DNA of 64,000 nucleotides from Deltaproteobacteria bacterium (GCA_029210625.1 JARGFU010000007.1:91742-155741); one strand, 5' to 3'. Shown: positions 1 through 10,515, counted from the stretch's first letter. Numbers and translations: made by a program. Notes: a model not told the origin generated them from the sequence alone.

Positions 1-965
1 TTGGCCGAGAGCTCGAGGGAGATCGAGACGTCCTCGCGCTCGTACCACTCGTCGTCGAGGGCCAGGAAGGAGAGGTCGTCGTCGCCCACGTGGCCGAGCT
101 CACGGAGGTAGCGGACCATGCGGGCGGCGGGGTTGCCGGGGACCAGCGCGGCGATGCGCTCCTCGAGGGCCCAGACCAGCTCCGAGGCGCGGCGGTAGCG
201 CTTCTCCGGCTTCACCGCCAGGCACTTCTCGACGATCTTCTCGACCGCCCGGGGGATGTCGGAGTCGATCTGCCGCACCCGGGCCCGGTCGCCGCGGGCG
301 ATGGCGATGAAGAGCTCGCCATGGTTCCGGGCCGTGAAGGGCTTGGTCCCGGTGAGGCACTGGAAGAGCACCACCCCCAGGGAGTAGATGTCCGTGCGGT
401 TGTCCGGGCGCTTGCCGGTGACCTGCTCGGGGGAGAGGTAGGCCGGGGTGCCGACGACCAGGCCGGTCTTGGTCAGGTCGTCGAAGGTCAGGTCCTTGGC
501 GATGCCGAAGTCGGTGAGCTTCACCTCGCCGGCGTGGGAGATCAGCACGTTGGAGGGCTTCACGTCCCGGTGGATGACCCGGCGGAAGTGGGCGTGATCC
601 AGCGCGCGGGCGACGCCGTGGGCGATCATCAGGGCGATGTCGAGGGGGAGGGGGCCGTGCTCGAGCAGCTCGGCCACGTCCACGCCCTCGATGTACTCCA
701 TCACCATGAAGAGCTGGCCGTTCTTCTCCACCAGGTCGTGGATCGCCACGATGTTCTCCTGGTGGAGGCCGGCCAGGGCCAGCGCCTCCCGGCGGAAGCG
801 GGTCACGGCCTCCCGGTCCTTCGTGATCTCCGGGAGCATGACCTTCACGGCCACCTCCCGCTGGAGGGACTCCTGGAGGCCCCGGTAGACCTCGGCCATC
901 CCTCCCTTGCCCACGGGCTCGAGGAGGCGGGTCGTGCCGATCACCTTGGTGCGGGTGGAGGCCAT
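1..965 (-). CDS. Ser/Thr protein kinase, C-terminal part beyond window
   Basis: Eukaryotic-type (Hanks) protein kinase, predicted to phosphorylate Ser/Thr on target proteins. Reading leftward from the ATG at 965, the glycine loop (GKGGMAEVYRG, about residues 19-29), the ATP-binding lysine in VAVKVM (K41), HRDVKPSN (about 132-139), DFG (152-154) and the GTPAYLSPEQ activation segment are all present, so the kinase domain looks intact and active. The reading frame is still open at base 1 (321 codons seen), so the C-terminal sensory or membrane part lies outside the window. The sequence after the kinase lobe is acidic and soluble. The gene lies 46 bases downstream of the GH36-like gene on the same strand. 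Confidence 0.9.
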   Translation of the reverse strand, partial: MASTRTKVIGTTRLLEPVGKGGMAEVYRGLQESLQREVAVKVMLPEITKDREAVTRFRREALALAGLHQENIVAIHDLVEKNGQLFMVMEYIEGVDVAELLEHGPLPLDIALMIAHGVARALDHAHFRRVIHRDVKPSNVLISHAGEVKLTDFGIAKDLTFDDLTKTGLVVGTPAYLSPEQVTGKRPDNRTDIYSLGVVLFQCLTGTKPFTARNHGELFIAIARGDRARVRQIDSDIPRAVEKIVEKCLAVKPEKRYRRASELVWALEERIAALVPGNPAARMVRYLRELGHVGDDDLSFLALDDEWYEREDVSISLELSA

Positions 966-1011
966 ACCGGGCCGACTCTAGCGCGAAGCGGATCCCCGAC
1001 GCGAACCATCG

Positions 1012-3645
1012 CTAGAACTCGAGGAGGATCGTGACCTCCTGGCGGGCATCGACCGAGAAGCGCAGCTCGAGGACCTCCCCGGGCACCCCCGGGTGGGTCG
1101 TGGTGGCGGGCAGGATGCTCGCGGAGTCCGCGCCCACCACGGCCACGCTGGCCAGGTCGAAGCCCGGCGGCAGGTGGAAGTAGAGGGCGTGCTCGAAGGG
1201 CACAGCCGCGCTGCCCGGCGCCGCGTCGTAGCGCAGGGTCAGGGTCTCGGCCGGGCCCTCCCAGAGCAGGTCCTTCACCTCGACGGCGCCCTGCAGGAGG
1301 TGGCGGTTGCCCCCCAGATAGGTGGGCCAGTCGCGCCGCGGGCGCAGGGCGAGGAGCTGCACCGAGTGCGGCTGCACGGTGCGCTCGAGCGCTCCTCCCT
1401 CGACCGGGAAGACCTCGCCGGTGAAGAAGTCCCGGGCGAGGTAGGGGCCCTCGAGGAGCCCGAGCGCCTCGAGGTCCACCCTCACCGCGCGCGCGGCGTC
1501 GGCCATCGGCGTGTAGGGGTTCGTGGTGAGGTCGTCGTTCGTTCCCCAGTTGAAGAGGGCGACGACGTCGTAGGCCGGCCCGCCGCCCCCGGTGTTGAGG
1601 CCCTCGCTCGGCCGCACCGGCAGGTGCCAGACCTCGGGGTACTCGCGCTCGAAGAGATCGAGGGGGCGGGCGCTCTTGCCGAAGACCGGGATGGCGGTGC
1701 GGTAGTCGGCGATCCACTCCGGCTGCATCTCGACGATCTTCTCCCCCAGCTTCGTGACGCTCCCCGAGAGGGCCATGGCCGTGAGCAGGGCGCGCGCCTC
1801 GTCCCGGGTGATGGGCGGCACGCCGGGGTCCGGGTGCGAGCGGAAGAAGAGCATGTCGTGGTTGAAGTGGAAGACCCGGTCGTGGAGGAAGTAGCGCCGG
1901 GCGATGGTGCGCACCGTGGGCTTGAAGCCCTGGGCCATGGCCCGGGTCTGGCTGGCCTGGTCCTTCTCCCAGGCTGGCATGGTGTCGAGGTTCATCCGCA
2001 GCGAGTCGACCCGGCCGAGGTGGGGGCCGAGCATGGAGACCGAGAGCCAGAAGGTGTCGCCCGGCTGGCCCCCGGCCTCGAGGGCGCCGGCGTCGAGGCC
2101 CCGCTGGATGGCGGCGAGGCCCATCCGGTAGGCCTCCTCCCGGGTGAGGTCGTCCTCGTAGAAGTCGGTGGCGCCCAGGGCCCAGTAGACGAAGTCGGTC
2201 TTCAGCCAGCGGTAGCCGTCGGCCCGGATCTGGCGGAAGCGGTCCTCCAGCCAGTCCTGCACCGCCGGGTGGGAGAGATCGAGGATGGCCATGCCGCCCC
2301 CGAAGAGGGGGTGCTGCGGCGCGAACCAGCCCTCGGCGACGTGGTCGAGGTAGGTCTGAGAGCTCTGATCCAGCTGGAAGGGGGCGATCCAGACGCCGGG
2401 GATGAGCCCCCGGGCCTCGATCTGGTCGGCCATCCAGGCGGCGCCGTCGGGGAAGCGGTCCGTGCGCCAGTCCCAGTCCCCGTAGAAGTGCTCGTAGCCG
2501 TCGTCGATCTGGAACCATTCCCCGCCGAAGTCGCCGAACTCCTCGGCCATGGCGTCGAGGTTGGCGATCATCAGGTCCTGATCGATGGTCGCCCCGTAGC
2601 CCCCGGAGGAGCCCGAGCCGGTCCAGGAGTTCCAGCCGGTGGGGATGCGGTGGTCCGGGGAGCGCTCGGTGAAGAGCGTGATGCCGTTCCAGGCCTTCAC
2701 CGCGTCGGCGTAGCGCTCGAGGGCCGCCAGGGCGTCCACCTCGGCGGGGGCCAGGTAGATCGTGCCGCCCTCGAGGCTCTCCTCCGGCTCGAGACGCTTG
2801 CCCTGCGGGAGGAGGGGGAACTCGCCGGACCAGTAGGTGAAGCCCGTCCGGCCCCCCGCCTCGGTGGCGAGGGCCGCGTCGAAGGAGGTGTTGAACATCG
2901 GCGAGGAGCGCTCGAAGTCCAGGGCGCCGGCCACCAGGGTGAGGCCCGTCTCCTGATCCCGGATGGCGTGGTGCCAGTTGCTGATCGAGTGGCCCCGCTG
3001 CCAGCCGTGGATCTCCCCGAGGACCTCCCGCTCGGCGGAGGAGGCGACGTCACCGGGCACCAGGTCCACGAAGAAGTCGCTGACCAGGTAGGAGCCGGCC
3101 TCCAGGATCCGGTGGTCGGCGGGGTGAGCCCCCAGGCGCAGGGCTCCGCCCGCCTCGGCGTCGATCTTCAGGGGGACGGCGCGGGTCACGACCAGCGCCT
3201 CGCCGGTGGCGTTCCTCACCCGCAGGCCGGCGGTGAGGTAGGGGCGCTGGCTGCTGCCCTCCAGGGTGAGGAAGAGGTCGGGGGCGCCGGGGTGTCCGGT
3301 GTAGGCGAGCTCGACGGCGAGGGCGTCCTCGCCGGGCCCCGTGCCCTCGAGGCGCCGGGCCGAGACCACCAGGGTATAGCCCTCGGTGCTGCGGTAGACG
3401 GCGGGCTCGGGATCACCTTCGAAGAGGACCTCCACCTCGGCGAAGGCCCCCTCGAGGATCGCGCCGCTCGCGTCGGTCGCTCCCGGCCGCAGGACCGAGA
3501 TGCGCCCGTCGTCGCTCCAGCGGACCTCGAAGCTGCGGTCGGTCGGCAGGTGGAGCGGGAAGGTCTCGGGCCCGTCGCCGCAGCCCTCACAGCCGACGAA
3601 GAGGAGGAGGGGGAGCAGAAGGAGGGGAGTTCGCCCGGTCTTCAT
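1012..3645 (-). CDS. GH36-like glycoside hydrolase lipoprotein (alpha-galactosidase family)
   Basis: Predicted outer-membrane or periplasmic lipoprotein of 877 residues. The N-terminus has a hydrophobic stretch and lipobox (LLFVGC, Cys19). The catalytic half has the clan GH-D barrel pattern: PTGWNSW, then WFQIDDGYEH (about residue 380), GVWIAPF, and WLKTDFVYW (about residue 483), where the Asp in KTD fits the GH36 nucleophile (usually KWD). A beta-sandwich-like N-terminal half of about 330 residues and a C-terminal beta domain flank it, as in GH36 alpha-galactosidases and raffinose synthase-like enzymes. Its substrate is likely an alpha-galactoside but is not fixed by sequence. Other glycan-cleaving lipoproteins lie at 7706 and 12399. 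The ATG at 3645 fits the signal peptide. Confidence 0.85.
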   Translation of the reverse strand: MKTGRTPLLLLPLLLFVGCEGCGDGPETFPLHLPTDRSFEVRWSDDGRISVLRPGATDASGAILEGAFAEVEVLFEGDPEPAVYRSTEGYTLVVSARRLEGTGPGEDALAVELAYTGHPGAPDLFLTLEGSSQRPYLTAGLRVRNATGEALVVTRAVPLKIDAEAGGALRLGAHPADHRILEAGSYLVSDFFVDLVPGDVASSAEREVLGEIHGWQRGHSISNWHHAIRDQETGLTLVAGALDFERSSPMFNTSFDAALATEAGGRTGFTYWSGEFPLLPQGKRLEPEESLEGGTIYLAPAEVDALAALERYADAVKAWNGITLFTERSPDHRIPTGWNSWTGSGSSGGYGATIDQDLMIANLDAMAEEFGDFGGEWFQIDDGYEHFYGDWDWRTDRFPDGAAWMADQIEARGLIPGVWIAPFQLDQSSQTYLDHVAEGWFAPQHPLFGGGMAILDLSHPAVQDWLEDRFRQIRADGYRWLKTDFVYWALGATDFYEDDLTREEAYRMGLAAIQRGLDAGALEAGGQPGDTFWLSVSMLGPHLGRVDSLRMNLDTMPAWEKDQASQTRAMAQGFKPTVRTIARRYFLHDRVFHFNHDMLFFRSHPDPGVPPITRDEARALLTAMALSGSVTKLGEKIVEMQPEWIADYRTAIPVFGKSARPLDLFEREYPEVWHLPVRPSEGLNTGGGGPAYDVVALFNWGTNDDLTTNPYTPMADAARAVRVDLEALGLLEGPYLARDFFTGEVFPVEGGALERTVQPHSVQLLALRPRRDWPTYLGGNRHLLQGAVEVKDLLWEGPAETLTLRYDAAPGSAAVPFEHALYFHLPPGFDLASVAVVGADSASILPATTTHPGVPGEVLELRFSVDARQEVTILLEF

Positions 3646-3706
3646 GCCCCGGACGAGTAGCGGAGATGCTCCGGCCTGTCAGCGTCCGCCGTGGCTGGAG
3701 AAAGGA

Positions 3707-3738
3707 CGGCCCGGGTCAGCCGAAGCCGACCCGGGCCG
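3707..3738 (-). terminator. Intrinsic terminator-like hairpin after the 3765-4984 operon
   Basis: Perfect 11-bp inverted repeat (CGGCCCGGGTC at 3707-3717 and GACCCGGGCCG at 3728-3738) with a 10-base loop. On the minus strand it is followed by a short pyrimidine-rich tract (CCTTTCTCC). It sits 26 bases past the stop at 3765, so it probably ends the two-gene operon. Confidence 0.7.
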
Positions 3739-3764
3739 AAGGAGGGTCCGGTGCGCGGTCTGGA

Positions 3765-4754
3765 TCAGCCGGCGTCGCGGATCTCGAGGTAGACCATGGT
3801 CTGGTTGAGGAGCTGGTAGGCCACCTCACCGAAGGTCATCGGGCCCGTGAAGCTCCCGACCTTCTTTCCCTCGAGCTCGGAGTAGAGATAGTTCAGGATG
3901 CAGTTGCAGCTGAACGCCGTTCCCGCAGCTCCCTCGGGGACGGCCTCGACGAAGTCGCCGACGTAGTCGGCGACGGGCCTCGCGACGCGGTACTCGGTAC
4001 CCTCGAAGACAGGGGCGTAGAAGTCGACCTTGCCCGCCTCGGGGTCGACGTTCTGGATGCTGGTGTTGATCTTGGAGCCGAAGACGTCGGCCACCAGCGG
4101 CAGGCGGGTGTCGATCTCGTTCTCGGTGAGCCACTCGGCCAGGTTCCGCTCCTCGCCGTCGATCTTGCAGGTGGTCGCACCGAAGCCGGTCTCGGCGAAG
4201 GTGAGGACCGGACCCTCGCCCGGCTCGAAGAGGTTCACGATGCCGATGCTGGCCTGCCGCCCTTCGGGCAGCGCGGCGTGGAGGAGCACGGCCCGGTCCT
4301 CGAAGGCCTCGCCGGTCCTGCCGTCGAAGGTCTTCGCGCTGACCTTGCCGAGGTCGGCGAGGTCGAAGCCGGTGATCCAGCCGATGATCGGCTTCATGAA
4401 GAGCCCGGGGTACTCCGGCGCCTCCTGCGCGTAGCTCAGGTGAGCCTCGCTGAAGGCCGGCAGGACGATGATCGAGAAGCCGTTGTCGGGGGCGTCCGCG
4501 GGGATCTTCGCGAGCTCGGCGGCGGGGTAGCTCTTGATCGAGATCTCGGTGACTTCGTCGGTGAGCACCTCGACGAAGATGGCATCCTTGGTCTGGACGC
4601 CGCCCTCGTCGCCGATGAAGTAGGGGATGGTCCCGCCGATCCACTCGCCCTTCGGCAGGTCTCGGAGGAGGGCCTCGTCGCCCGCGAGGAGCAGGCGCTT
4701 TCCATCTGCGAGGAGGCTCTTCACCTCCTCGACGGTCTTCATGTGGATCGTCAT
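3765..4754 (-). CDS. Conserved protein, FIST-like (possibly DUF6976)
   Basis: Soluble 329-residue protein of unknown function. No signal peptide is seen. The C-terminus (SCNCILNYLYSELEGKK, then GPMTFGEVAYQLLNQT) resembles the end of FIST-type sensory domains, where a conserved Cys is followed by a GE-containing turn. I recall this family as DUF6976 but am not certain. The start at 4754 is chosen because GGGAGGTGACC lies immediately before the ATG. A longer frame upstream overlaps the preceding gene and lacks a ribosome site. It follows the 75-residue gene with a 2-base gap, so the two are co-translated. A role in ligand sensing is inference only. Confidence 0.7.
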   Translation of the reverse strand: MTIHMKTVEEVKSLLADGKRLLLAGDEALLRDLPKGEWIGGTIPYFIGDEGGVQTKDAIFVEVLTDEVTEISIKSYPAAELAKIPADAPDNGFSIIVLPAFSEAHLSYAQEAPEYPGLFMKPIIGWITGFDLADLGKVSAKTFDGRTGEAFEDRAVLLHAALPEGRQASIGIVNLFEPGEGPVLTFAETGFGATTCKIDGEERNLAEWLTENEIDTRLPLVADVFGSKINTSIQNVDPEAGKVDFYAPVFEGTEYRVARPVADYVGDFVEAVPEGAAGTAFSCNCILNYLYSELEGKKVGSFTGPMTFGEVAYQLLNQTMVYLEIRDAG

Positions 4755-4756
4755 GG

Positions 4757-4984
4757 TCACCTCCCGAAGATCCGAACTCGGTCGGACTCGAGGATCTTGT
4801 CGTACTTGGTGAAGAAGGCGTGGCACTCGCCGACGAGCTTCTCGAGGTTCGCGCTCGAGGCGTCTTTCTCGGCGAGCCGCACGACCCGGTTGAGCATCAG
4901 GTTGAGGGAGATCGCATCGAAGGGTCCCTGGACCTTTCCGGTGACGAGCTCCTTCCACCTGGGGTGGTCGGGGGCGGGAATCAT
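4757..4984 (-). CDS. Small conserved protein, first gene of a two-gene operon
   Basis: 75-residue soluble, mostly helical protein with no motif I recognise. The start ATG at 4984 is preceded by AGGAG at the right spacing. The stop lies 2 bases before the start of the 329-residue FIST-like protein, so the two products are probably made together and may interact. Charged residues (K/R/D/E) alternate with hydrophobic ones in the middle (NLMLNRVVRLAEK), suggesting an amphipathic helix. Confidence 0.7.
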   Translation of the reverse strand: MIPAPDHPRWKELVTGKVQGPFDAISLNLMLNRVVRLAEKDASSANLEKLVGECHAFFTKYDKILESDRVRIFGR

Positions 4985-5246
4985 TGCACGCTCCTGGGTG
5001 CGGGATCGTGTTGGGGGCGATGGGGGTAGACGCGGGGCCTCGCCTCGTTGCTCGGGCCGGTTGGGTTCACCTCGGGTGAGGCCCCGCGCGGCCTGCGTAA
5101 AGCAAGCTCGGTGCCAGGCCCGGTGCCAGCCGTGCCAGGCGCCGGATCGGCCCGGATCGGCCTCTCCGGGCAGATCTCGCCGGATGGACTTCCGGGGGGT
5201 CCGGGATCCGAGATCCCGATTCCGGCAATCACCCGGATTCGGTCAG

Positions 5247-5330
5247 TGCGGGCGGAGGGACTCGAACCCCCAAGGCAACCAGTGCCAGCCGGTTTTAAGC
5301 CGGCCGCGTCTACCATTCCGCCACGCCCGC
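5247..5330 (-). tRNA. tRNA-Leu(UAA)
   Basis: 84-nt class II tRNA on the minus strand. The acceptor stem GCGGGCG pairs with CGCCCGC, the anticodon loop CTTAAAA gives UAA, a long variable arm follows (GGCACTGGTTGCC region), and the T-loop is GGTTCGAGTCC. CCA is not encoded. It starts 16 bases after the stop of the HD-GYP gene on the same strand. Confidence 0.95.
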
Positions 5331-5346
5331 GAGAGCTACGTCCGGA

Positions 5347-6837
<1,491 letters not shown>

Positions 6838-6904
6838 CGGGGTGGGGTGGGCGGCAAGGGAACGCTTGCGCCCGGGGGCCGGGAGGGGTAGATAGGCTGC
6901 CCTC

Positions 6905-6978
<74 letters not shown>

Positions 6979-6999
6979 CAATTTGGAAGCGAGAAGCGC

Positions 7000-7019
7000 C
7001 AGATTCTTCGAAGAATCTG
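7000..7019. repeat. 20-bp perfect palindrome after tRNA-Arg
   Basis: CAGATTCTTCGAAGAATCTG is a perfect palindrome 21 bases past the tRNA-Arg gene. It could fold as a hairpin that ends or protects the tRNA transcript, but no T-run follows. No integrase gene is seen nearby. Confidence 0.5.
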
Positions 7020-7084
7020 TCGATATCGCTCCCACCCAGGATTCGCTTCGAGGGGAGAGCGACCTGCGGCCGCTACCATTCGTA

Positions 7085-7142
7085 GCTCGCGGCTTCGCCG
7101 CGCGTCGAAGTCGAATCCTTTCCCGGCTCGCGGCTTCGCCGC
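7085..7142. repeat. Two direct copies of a 17-base hairpin unit
   Basis: GCTCGCGGCTTCGCCGC occurs at 7085-7101 and 7126-7142. Each copy contains GCGGC-TTC-GCCGC, a short self-complementary hairpin. They lie between tRNA-Arg and the fucosyltransferase relic, in sequence with no intact gene. They could be a REP-like element or debris of a former insertion. Confidence 0.45.
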
Positions 7143-7182
7143 TCGAAGTGGTCGGGCCGGGGTCTCGGGCGTGCTCGTGGCC

Positions 7183-7583
7183 CTAGGCGCGGACCTCCAG
7201 CTCGTTGTCGATTCGCAGCCACCCGGCGGCGGCCTCGGCCCGGTAGCCCCAGCTGGCCGGGCTCGTCGGCGAAGACGAAGAAGACCGCGCCGGGTACGGC
7301 CTCGGCCACCCGCGCGAGCGCCGCAGCGGGAGGTAGCGGTTCAGGCTCCGGCGCGTCTTCGTCCAGCTGCCCCCGTCACGAAGGGGGCCAGCTCCTAGGC
7401 GGTGGCCTCCCTCACCGGGAGGTCGAAGAGGTCCAGCTGGTAGCTGCGTCCGAAGCCGTCGTCCTGGTAGCCGGTGGTGGCGTCGAGGAGCAGCTCGGTG
7501 CCGGCGCGCAGCGCCAGGGCCCGCGCCGCGGCGTAGCTGAAGAGCTGGTTGCCCGGCCCGCCCATGATCCGGGCGATGATCAT
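7183..7583 (-). pseudogene. Degraded GT11 alpha-1,2-fucosyltransferase-like gene
   Basis: The first 62 codons from the ATG at 7583 read MIIARIMGGPGNQLFSYAAA, the N-terminal GDP-fucose-binding signature of GT11 glycosyltransferases (usually near 290 residues), then stop at 7395. Downstream at about 7260-7310, in the same orientation, the frame containing AEAVPGAVFFVFADEP resembles the later GT11 segment (FFVFSDD-type). The VHVRRGDY-type centre is missing. After that segment the frame shifts again and ends at 7183. This looks like an internal deletion plus frameshifts, not a working enzyme. Family assignment is by motif recall only. Confidence 0.6.
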
Positions 7584-7705
7584 CCGGTCTCGACCTCCCT
7601 GGCCTCAGGCTGCTGGTGGGTAGAGACGGGCCTTGCCCTGACGCTCCCCGAGCATGGGTACTGCATAGACCGGGGGTCGGTGATCTGGATAGTTTCGAGC
7701 GCTAG

Positions 7706-9472
7706 ATGAGGATGCTCACCCGCCTGATCCCGCTGCTCCTGGTGGCGACGCTGCTCCCCGCCTGCAAGCCGCAGGGCGGGGAAGCCGACGGCGGGGTCGA
7801 CGCCGGGCCGCCGCCGATCCACACCCCGCGCTGGGCCTTCGAGCCCTGGATCAGCAAGGACATCTCCGACGGGCCGGACACCTACGCCTTCGTCGAGGGC
7901 TTCCAGTCCCGGGACATCCCGGTGGGGACGGTGGTCCTCGATAGCCCCTGGGAGACGAACTACAACACCTTCATCCCCAACCCGGAGCGCTACCCGGACT
8001 TCGGCCAGATGGTCGCGGACCTGCGAGAGCGCGGGGTGCGGGTGGTGCTCTGGACGACCCAGATGGTCAACGAGGTCAGCTTCGATCTCGAGGCGGGCGG
8101 CGACCAGTACGACGGGCCGGCGGAGAACTTCTACGAGGGCCTCGACGAGGGCTACTACGTCGAGGAGGGCGCGACCTCCTTCTGGTGGAAGGGGGAGGGG
8201 GCCGGGGTGGACTTCTTCGACCCCGACGCCTCGGCCTGGTGGCGGGCGCAGCAGAACCCGCTGCTCGACCTCGGGGTCGCCGGCTGGAAGCTCGACTTCG
8301 GCGAGAACTACCTGGGCGCCGATCCGCTGACGACCGCCGCGGGCGAGCAGAGCCTGCAGGCCTACAGCGAGAAGTACTACGAGGACTTCTGGGTCCACGG
8401 CGCCACCCGGCGGGGCACCGAGGAGTTCGTCACCATGGTCCGCCCCTGGGACGCGTCCTACAACTTCGAGGGCCGCTTCTTCGCCCGCCCCGAGCACGCG
8501 CCGATCTGCTGGGTGGGGGACAACCGGCGGGACTGGATCGGCCTCATCGACGCCCTCGATCACATCTTCCGCTCGGTGGAGGCGGGCTACGTGGTGGTGG
8601 GCTCGGACATCGGGGGCTACCTCGACCGCGACGACGTGGAGCTGACCGAGACGATCCCCTTCGACGAGACGGTCTTCGCCCGCTGGACGGCCGTCGGGGC
8701 GATGACCCCCTTCATGCAGCTCCACGGCCGGGCCAACATCACCCCCTGGACGACCCCGGACGATCCGGCCAGGACCGTCGAGATCTACCGCTACTGGTCG
8801 AAGCTCCACTCCTACCTGGTGCCCTTCTTCTACTCGCTGGCCCAGGAGGCCTACGCCGGTGGGCCCCACCTGATGGATCCGGTGGGGAGCACCCCGGCCG
8901 AGTGGGAGGGCGACTGGCGCTTCCGGGTGGGCGAGGCCTTCCTGGTGGCGCCGATCCTGGACGCCACCGGGGTGCGCGACGTCGCCCTGCCGGCGGGCCG
9001 CTGGCTGGACTGGTGGGCGCTCGACGGCGCGCCGCTGGAGGGGGGCGAGACCCTCGCCGCCTACGACGCCACCGCGACCGAGCGCCTGCCCCTCTTCCTG
9101 GCCGAGGGGGCGGTGGTGCCGATGGTGGTCCGGGACGCGGCCCTGGGCTTCGGCTCGGCGGCGAGCGCAGGCCGGGACTTCGTGCTGGCGTGGCCGGGCA
9201 GCGCGGCCACGACCTTCCGCCGCCACGACGAGGACGGGGAGGTGACGACCCTCTCGGCCTCCAGCGGGAGGCTGGAGCTCTCCCGCCGGCCGCGGGCGGT
9301 GGAGCTGCGCCTGCGCACCGGCGCGATCACCGGCGCCTCGGCGGGCGGCGCCCTGACCCGGGTCGCCGATCGGGCGGCGCTCGAGAGCACGGCCAGCAGC
9401 TGGCGGCAGGAGGGCGAGTGGATCGAGGTCCGCCTCCCCGCGGGCGGCCCCGTCACGCTCACCTGGCAGTAG
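7706..9472 (+). CDS. GH31-like alpha-glycosidase lipoprotein
   Basis: 588-residue predicted lipoprotein with lipobox LLPAC (Cys20). The GH31 barrel is clear: PVGTVVLDSPWETNYNTF, then GWKLDFGE (about residue 195) with the nucleophile Asp, VVGSDIGGY (about residue 300) with the likely acid/base Asp, and FARWTAVGAMTPFMQLHGR. A C-terminal beta-sandwich follows (about 430-588). The family includes alpha-glucosidases, alpha-xylosidases and sulfoquinovosidases, and substrate cannot be read here. The protein is on the cell surface or in the periplasm. It ends 3 bases from the convergent DUF4438 gene. With the GH36-like and PNGase F-like lipoproteins it suggests scavenging of host or prey glycans. Confidence 0.85.
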   Translation: MRMLTRLIPLLLVATLLPACKPQGGEADGGVDAGPPPIHTPRWAFEPWISKDISDGPDTYAFVEGFQSRDIPVGTVVLDSPWETNYNTFIPNPERYPDFGQMVADLRERGVRVVLWTTQMVNEVSFDLEAGGDQYDGPAENFYEGLDEGYYVEEGATSFWWKGEGAGVDFFDPDASAWWRAQQNPLLDLGVAGWKLDFGENYLGADPLTTAAGEQSLQAYSEKYYEDFWVHGATRRGTEEFVTMVRPWDASYNFEGRFFARPEHAPICWVGDNRRDWIGLIDALDHIFRSVEAGYVVVGSDIGGYLDRDDVELTETIPFDETVFARWTAVGAMTPFMQLHGRANITPWTTPDDPARTVEIYRYWSKLHSYLVPFFYSLAQEAYAGGPHLMDPVGSTPAEWEGDWRFRVGEAFLVAPILDATGVRDVALPAGRWLDWWALDGAPLEGGETLAAYDATATERLPLFLAEGAVVPMVVRDAALGFGSAASAGRDFVLAWPGSAATTFRRHDEDGEVTTLSASSGRLELSRRPRAVELRLRTGAITGASAGGALTRVADRAALESTASSWRQEGEWIEVRLPAGGPVTLTWQ

Positions 9473-9475
9473 CCG

Positions 9476-10366
9476 CTACTTCTTCTTGCGGGCGGTGCCG
9501 ATCTTCAGGAGGTCGGCGATGTTCGCCGTCTTCGAGAGCACCGGCTCGATGAGGGGCTTCGGGCAGGTCATCACGGTGGTGATGCCCGGGCCGTGGCCGG
9601 CCAGCAGGCAGTCGCTGTGCACGACGATGCCGATCGAGATGGCGCCCTGCTTGTAGGCCCGGCCGTAGGAGTTGTCGTGGTCCAGCAGGGCCACGAAGTC
9701 GCCGAAGCGCATCTTGTCGAGGCCGTACTTCTTCACGGTCTCGGCGTCGGAGGTCATCACGTCGTAGTCGCCGCTGGCGACGTTGCTCTGCCCGACGCCC
9801 GAGCCCATGCAGGCGGCGGGGACCATCGTGGTGACCGGCACCTTCAGGGTGCCCTTGCCCTCCTTGATCTTCATCTTCTTGAGGAGGGAGGGGTTCAGGT
9901 TGAAGAGCTTGATCTCGGGGTGGTCGAGGAGCCTCAGCCCCTGGCCCTTCGCCTTCACCACCAGCTTGTCGTCGTAGGTCAGCTTCTCCTTCACCGAGCG
10001 GGGGAAGTCGATGATGAGGTGCTCGGAGCCGCCGTGGTGGCCGATGACCACGCCCTTCGCGCCCTTCGCCTTGCCGCTGACGACGACGGCCTCGTCGCCC
10101 ACGCAGGCGTAGAGCTGCAGGGCGCTGTTGGGGTGCTCCATCCGCTTGTTGAAGTCGACGATGGCGCTGACGCCCGGCTCGAGGTGGTCGCCGGCCCAGC
10201 CGAAGGCGGGATCGCCGGCCTCGATGTTCAGGGTGATGCCGCCGATGGAGGGGAGGATGAAGGGCTCACCCTCGTGGGTGACGCTCCAGCCCCGGAAGGC
10301 CACCGGCTGCCCCGGCTGACACTGCAGAAGGAACTCGACGACCTGCTTCTCGTTGGTGCGTAGCAT
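9476..10366 (-). CDS. DUF4438 family protein
   Basis: 296-residue cytoplasmic protein of the DUF4438 type, recognised from its overall sequence: [18 protein letters not shown] near the N-terminus, [17 protein letters not shown] in the middle, then [12 protein letters not shown] and [11 protein letters not shown] near the end. It has many Gly-rich turns and His/Asp/Cys residues that could bind metal, but the function is unknown. It is divergent from the radical SAM gene at 10531, leaving a 164-base shared upstream region, and ends 3 bases from the convergent GH31-like gene. Confidence 0.75.
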   Translation of the reverse strand: MLRTNEKQVVEFLLQCQPGQPVAFRGWSVTHEGEPFILPSIGGITLNIEAGDPAFGWAGDHLEPGVSAIVDFNKRMEHPNSALQLYACVGDEAVVVSGKAKGAKGVVIGHHGGSEHLIIDFPRSVKEKLTYDDKLVVKAKGQGLRLLDHPEIKLFNLNPSLLKKMKIKEGKGTLKVPVTTMVPAACMGSGVGQSNVASGDYDVMTSDAETVKKYGLDKMRFGDFVALLDHDNSYGRAYKQGAISIGIVVHSDCLLAGHGPGITTVMTCPKPLIEPVLSKTANIADLLKIGTARKKK

Positions 10367-10500
10367 GGACCCTCTCTAGCCGACCCCGGCCGGGCCGGGA
10401 ACACGGAAATTCGAGGGGGATCGGGGGATCCCGGAGGCGGCCCCGACCCGGACGCCGGGAGAGGCTCCATGATTTCAGGCACTTGGGGGCGGGGGCGGGG

Positions 10501-10515
10501 TGGTACGGCTCTTGC
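10501..10515 (+). promoter_or_regulatory. Sigma-54 type -24/-12 promoter
   Basis: TGGTACG-GCTC-TTGC matches the sigma-54 consensus TGGCACG-N4-TTGC at all but one position, with the invariant GG and GC correctly spaced. The GC element ends at 10515, so transcription should begin near 10527, only about 4 bases before the ATG at 10531. No ribosome site precedes that ATG, which fits a near-leaderless transcript for the radical SAM gene. Confidence 0.7.

Noticed and set aside
4755-4958. 68-residue N-terminal extension of the FIST-like protein
   Set aside because: It overlaps the 75-codon gene completely and is Arg-rich; a ribosome site directly precedes the ATG at 4754.
7073-7309. Separate small gene on the minus strand containing VFFVFADEP
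   Set aside because: Only the short GT11-like segment is credible; the rest reads as Arg/Pro-rich frame noise, so it is treated as part of the pseudogene.
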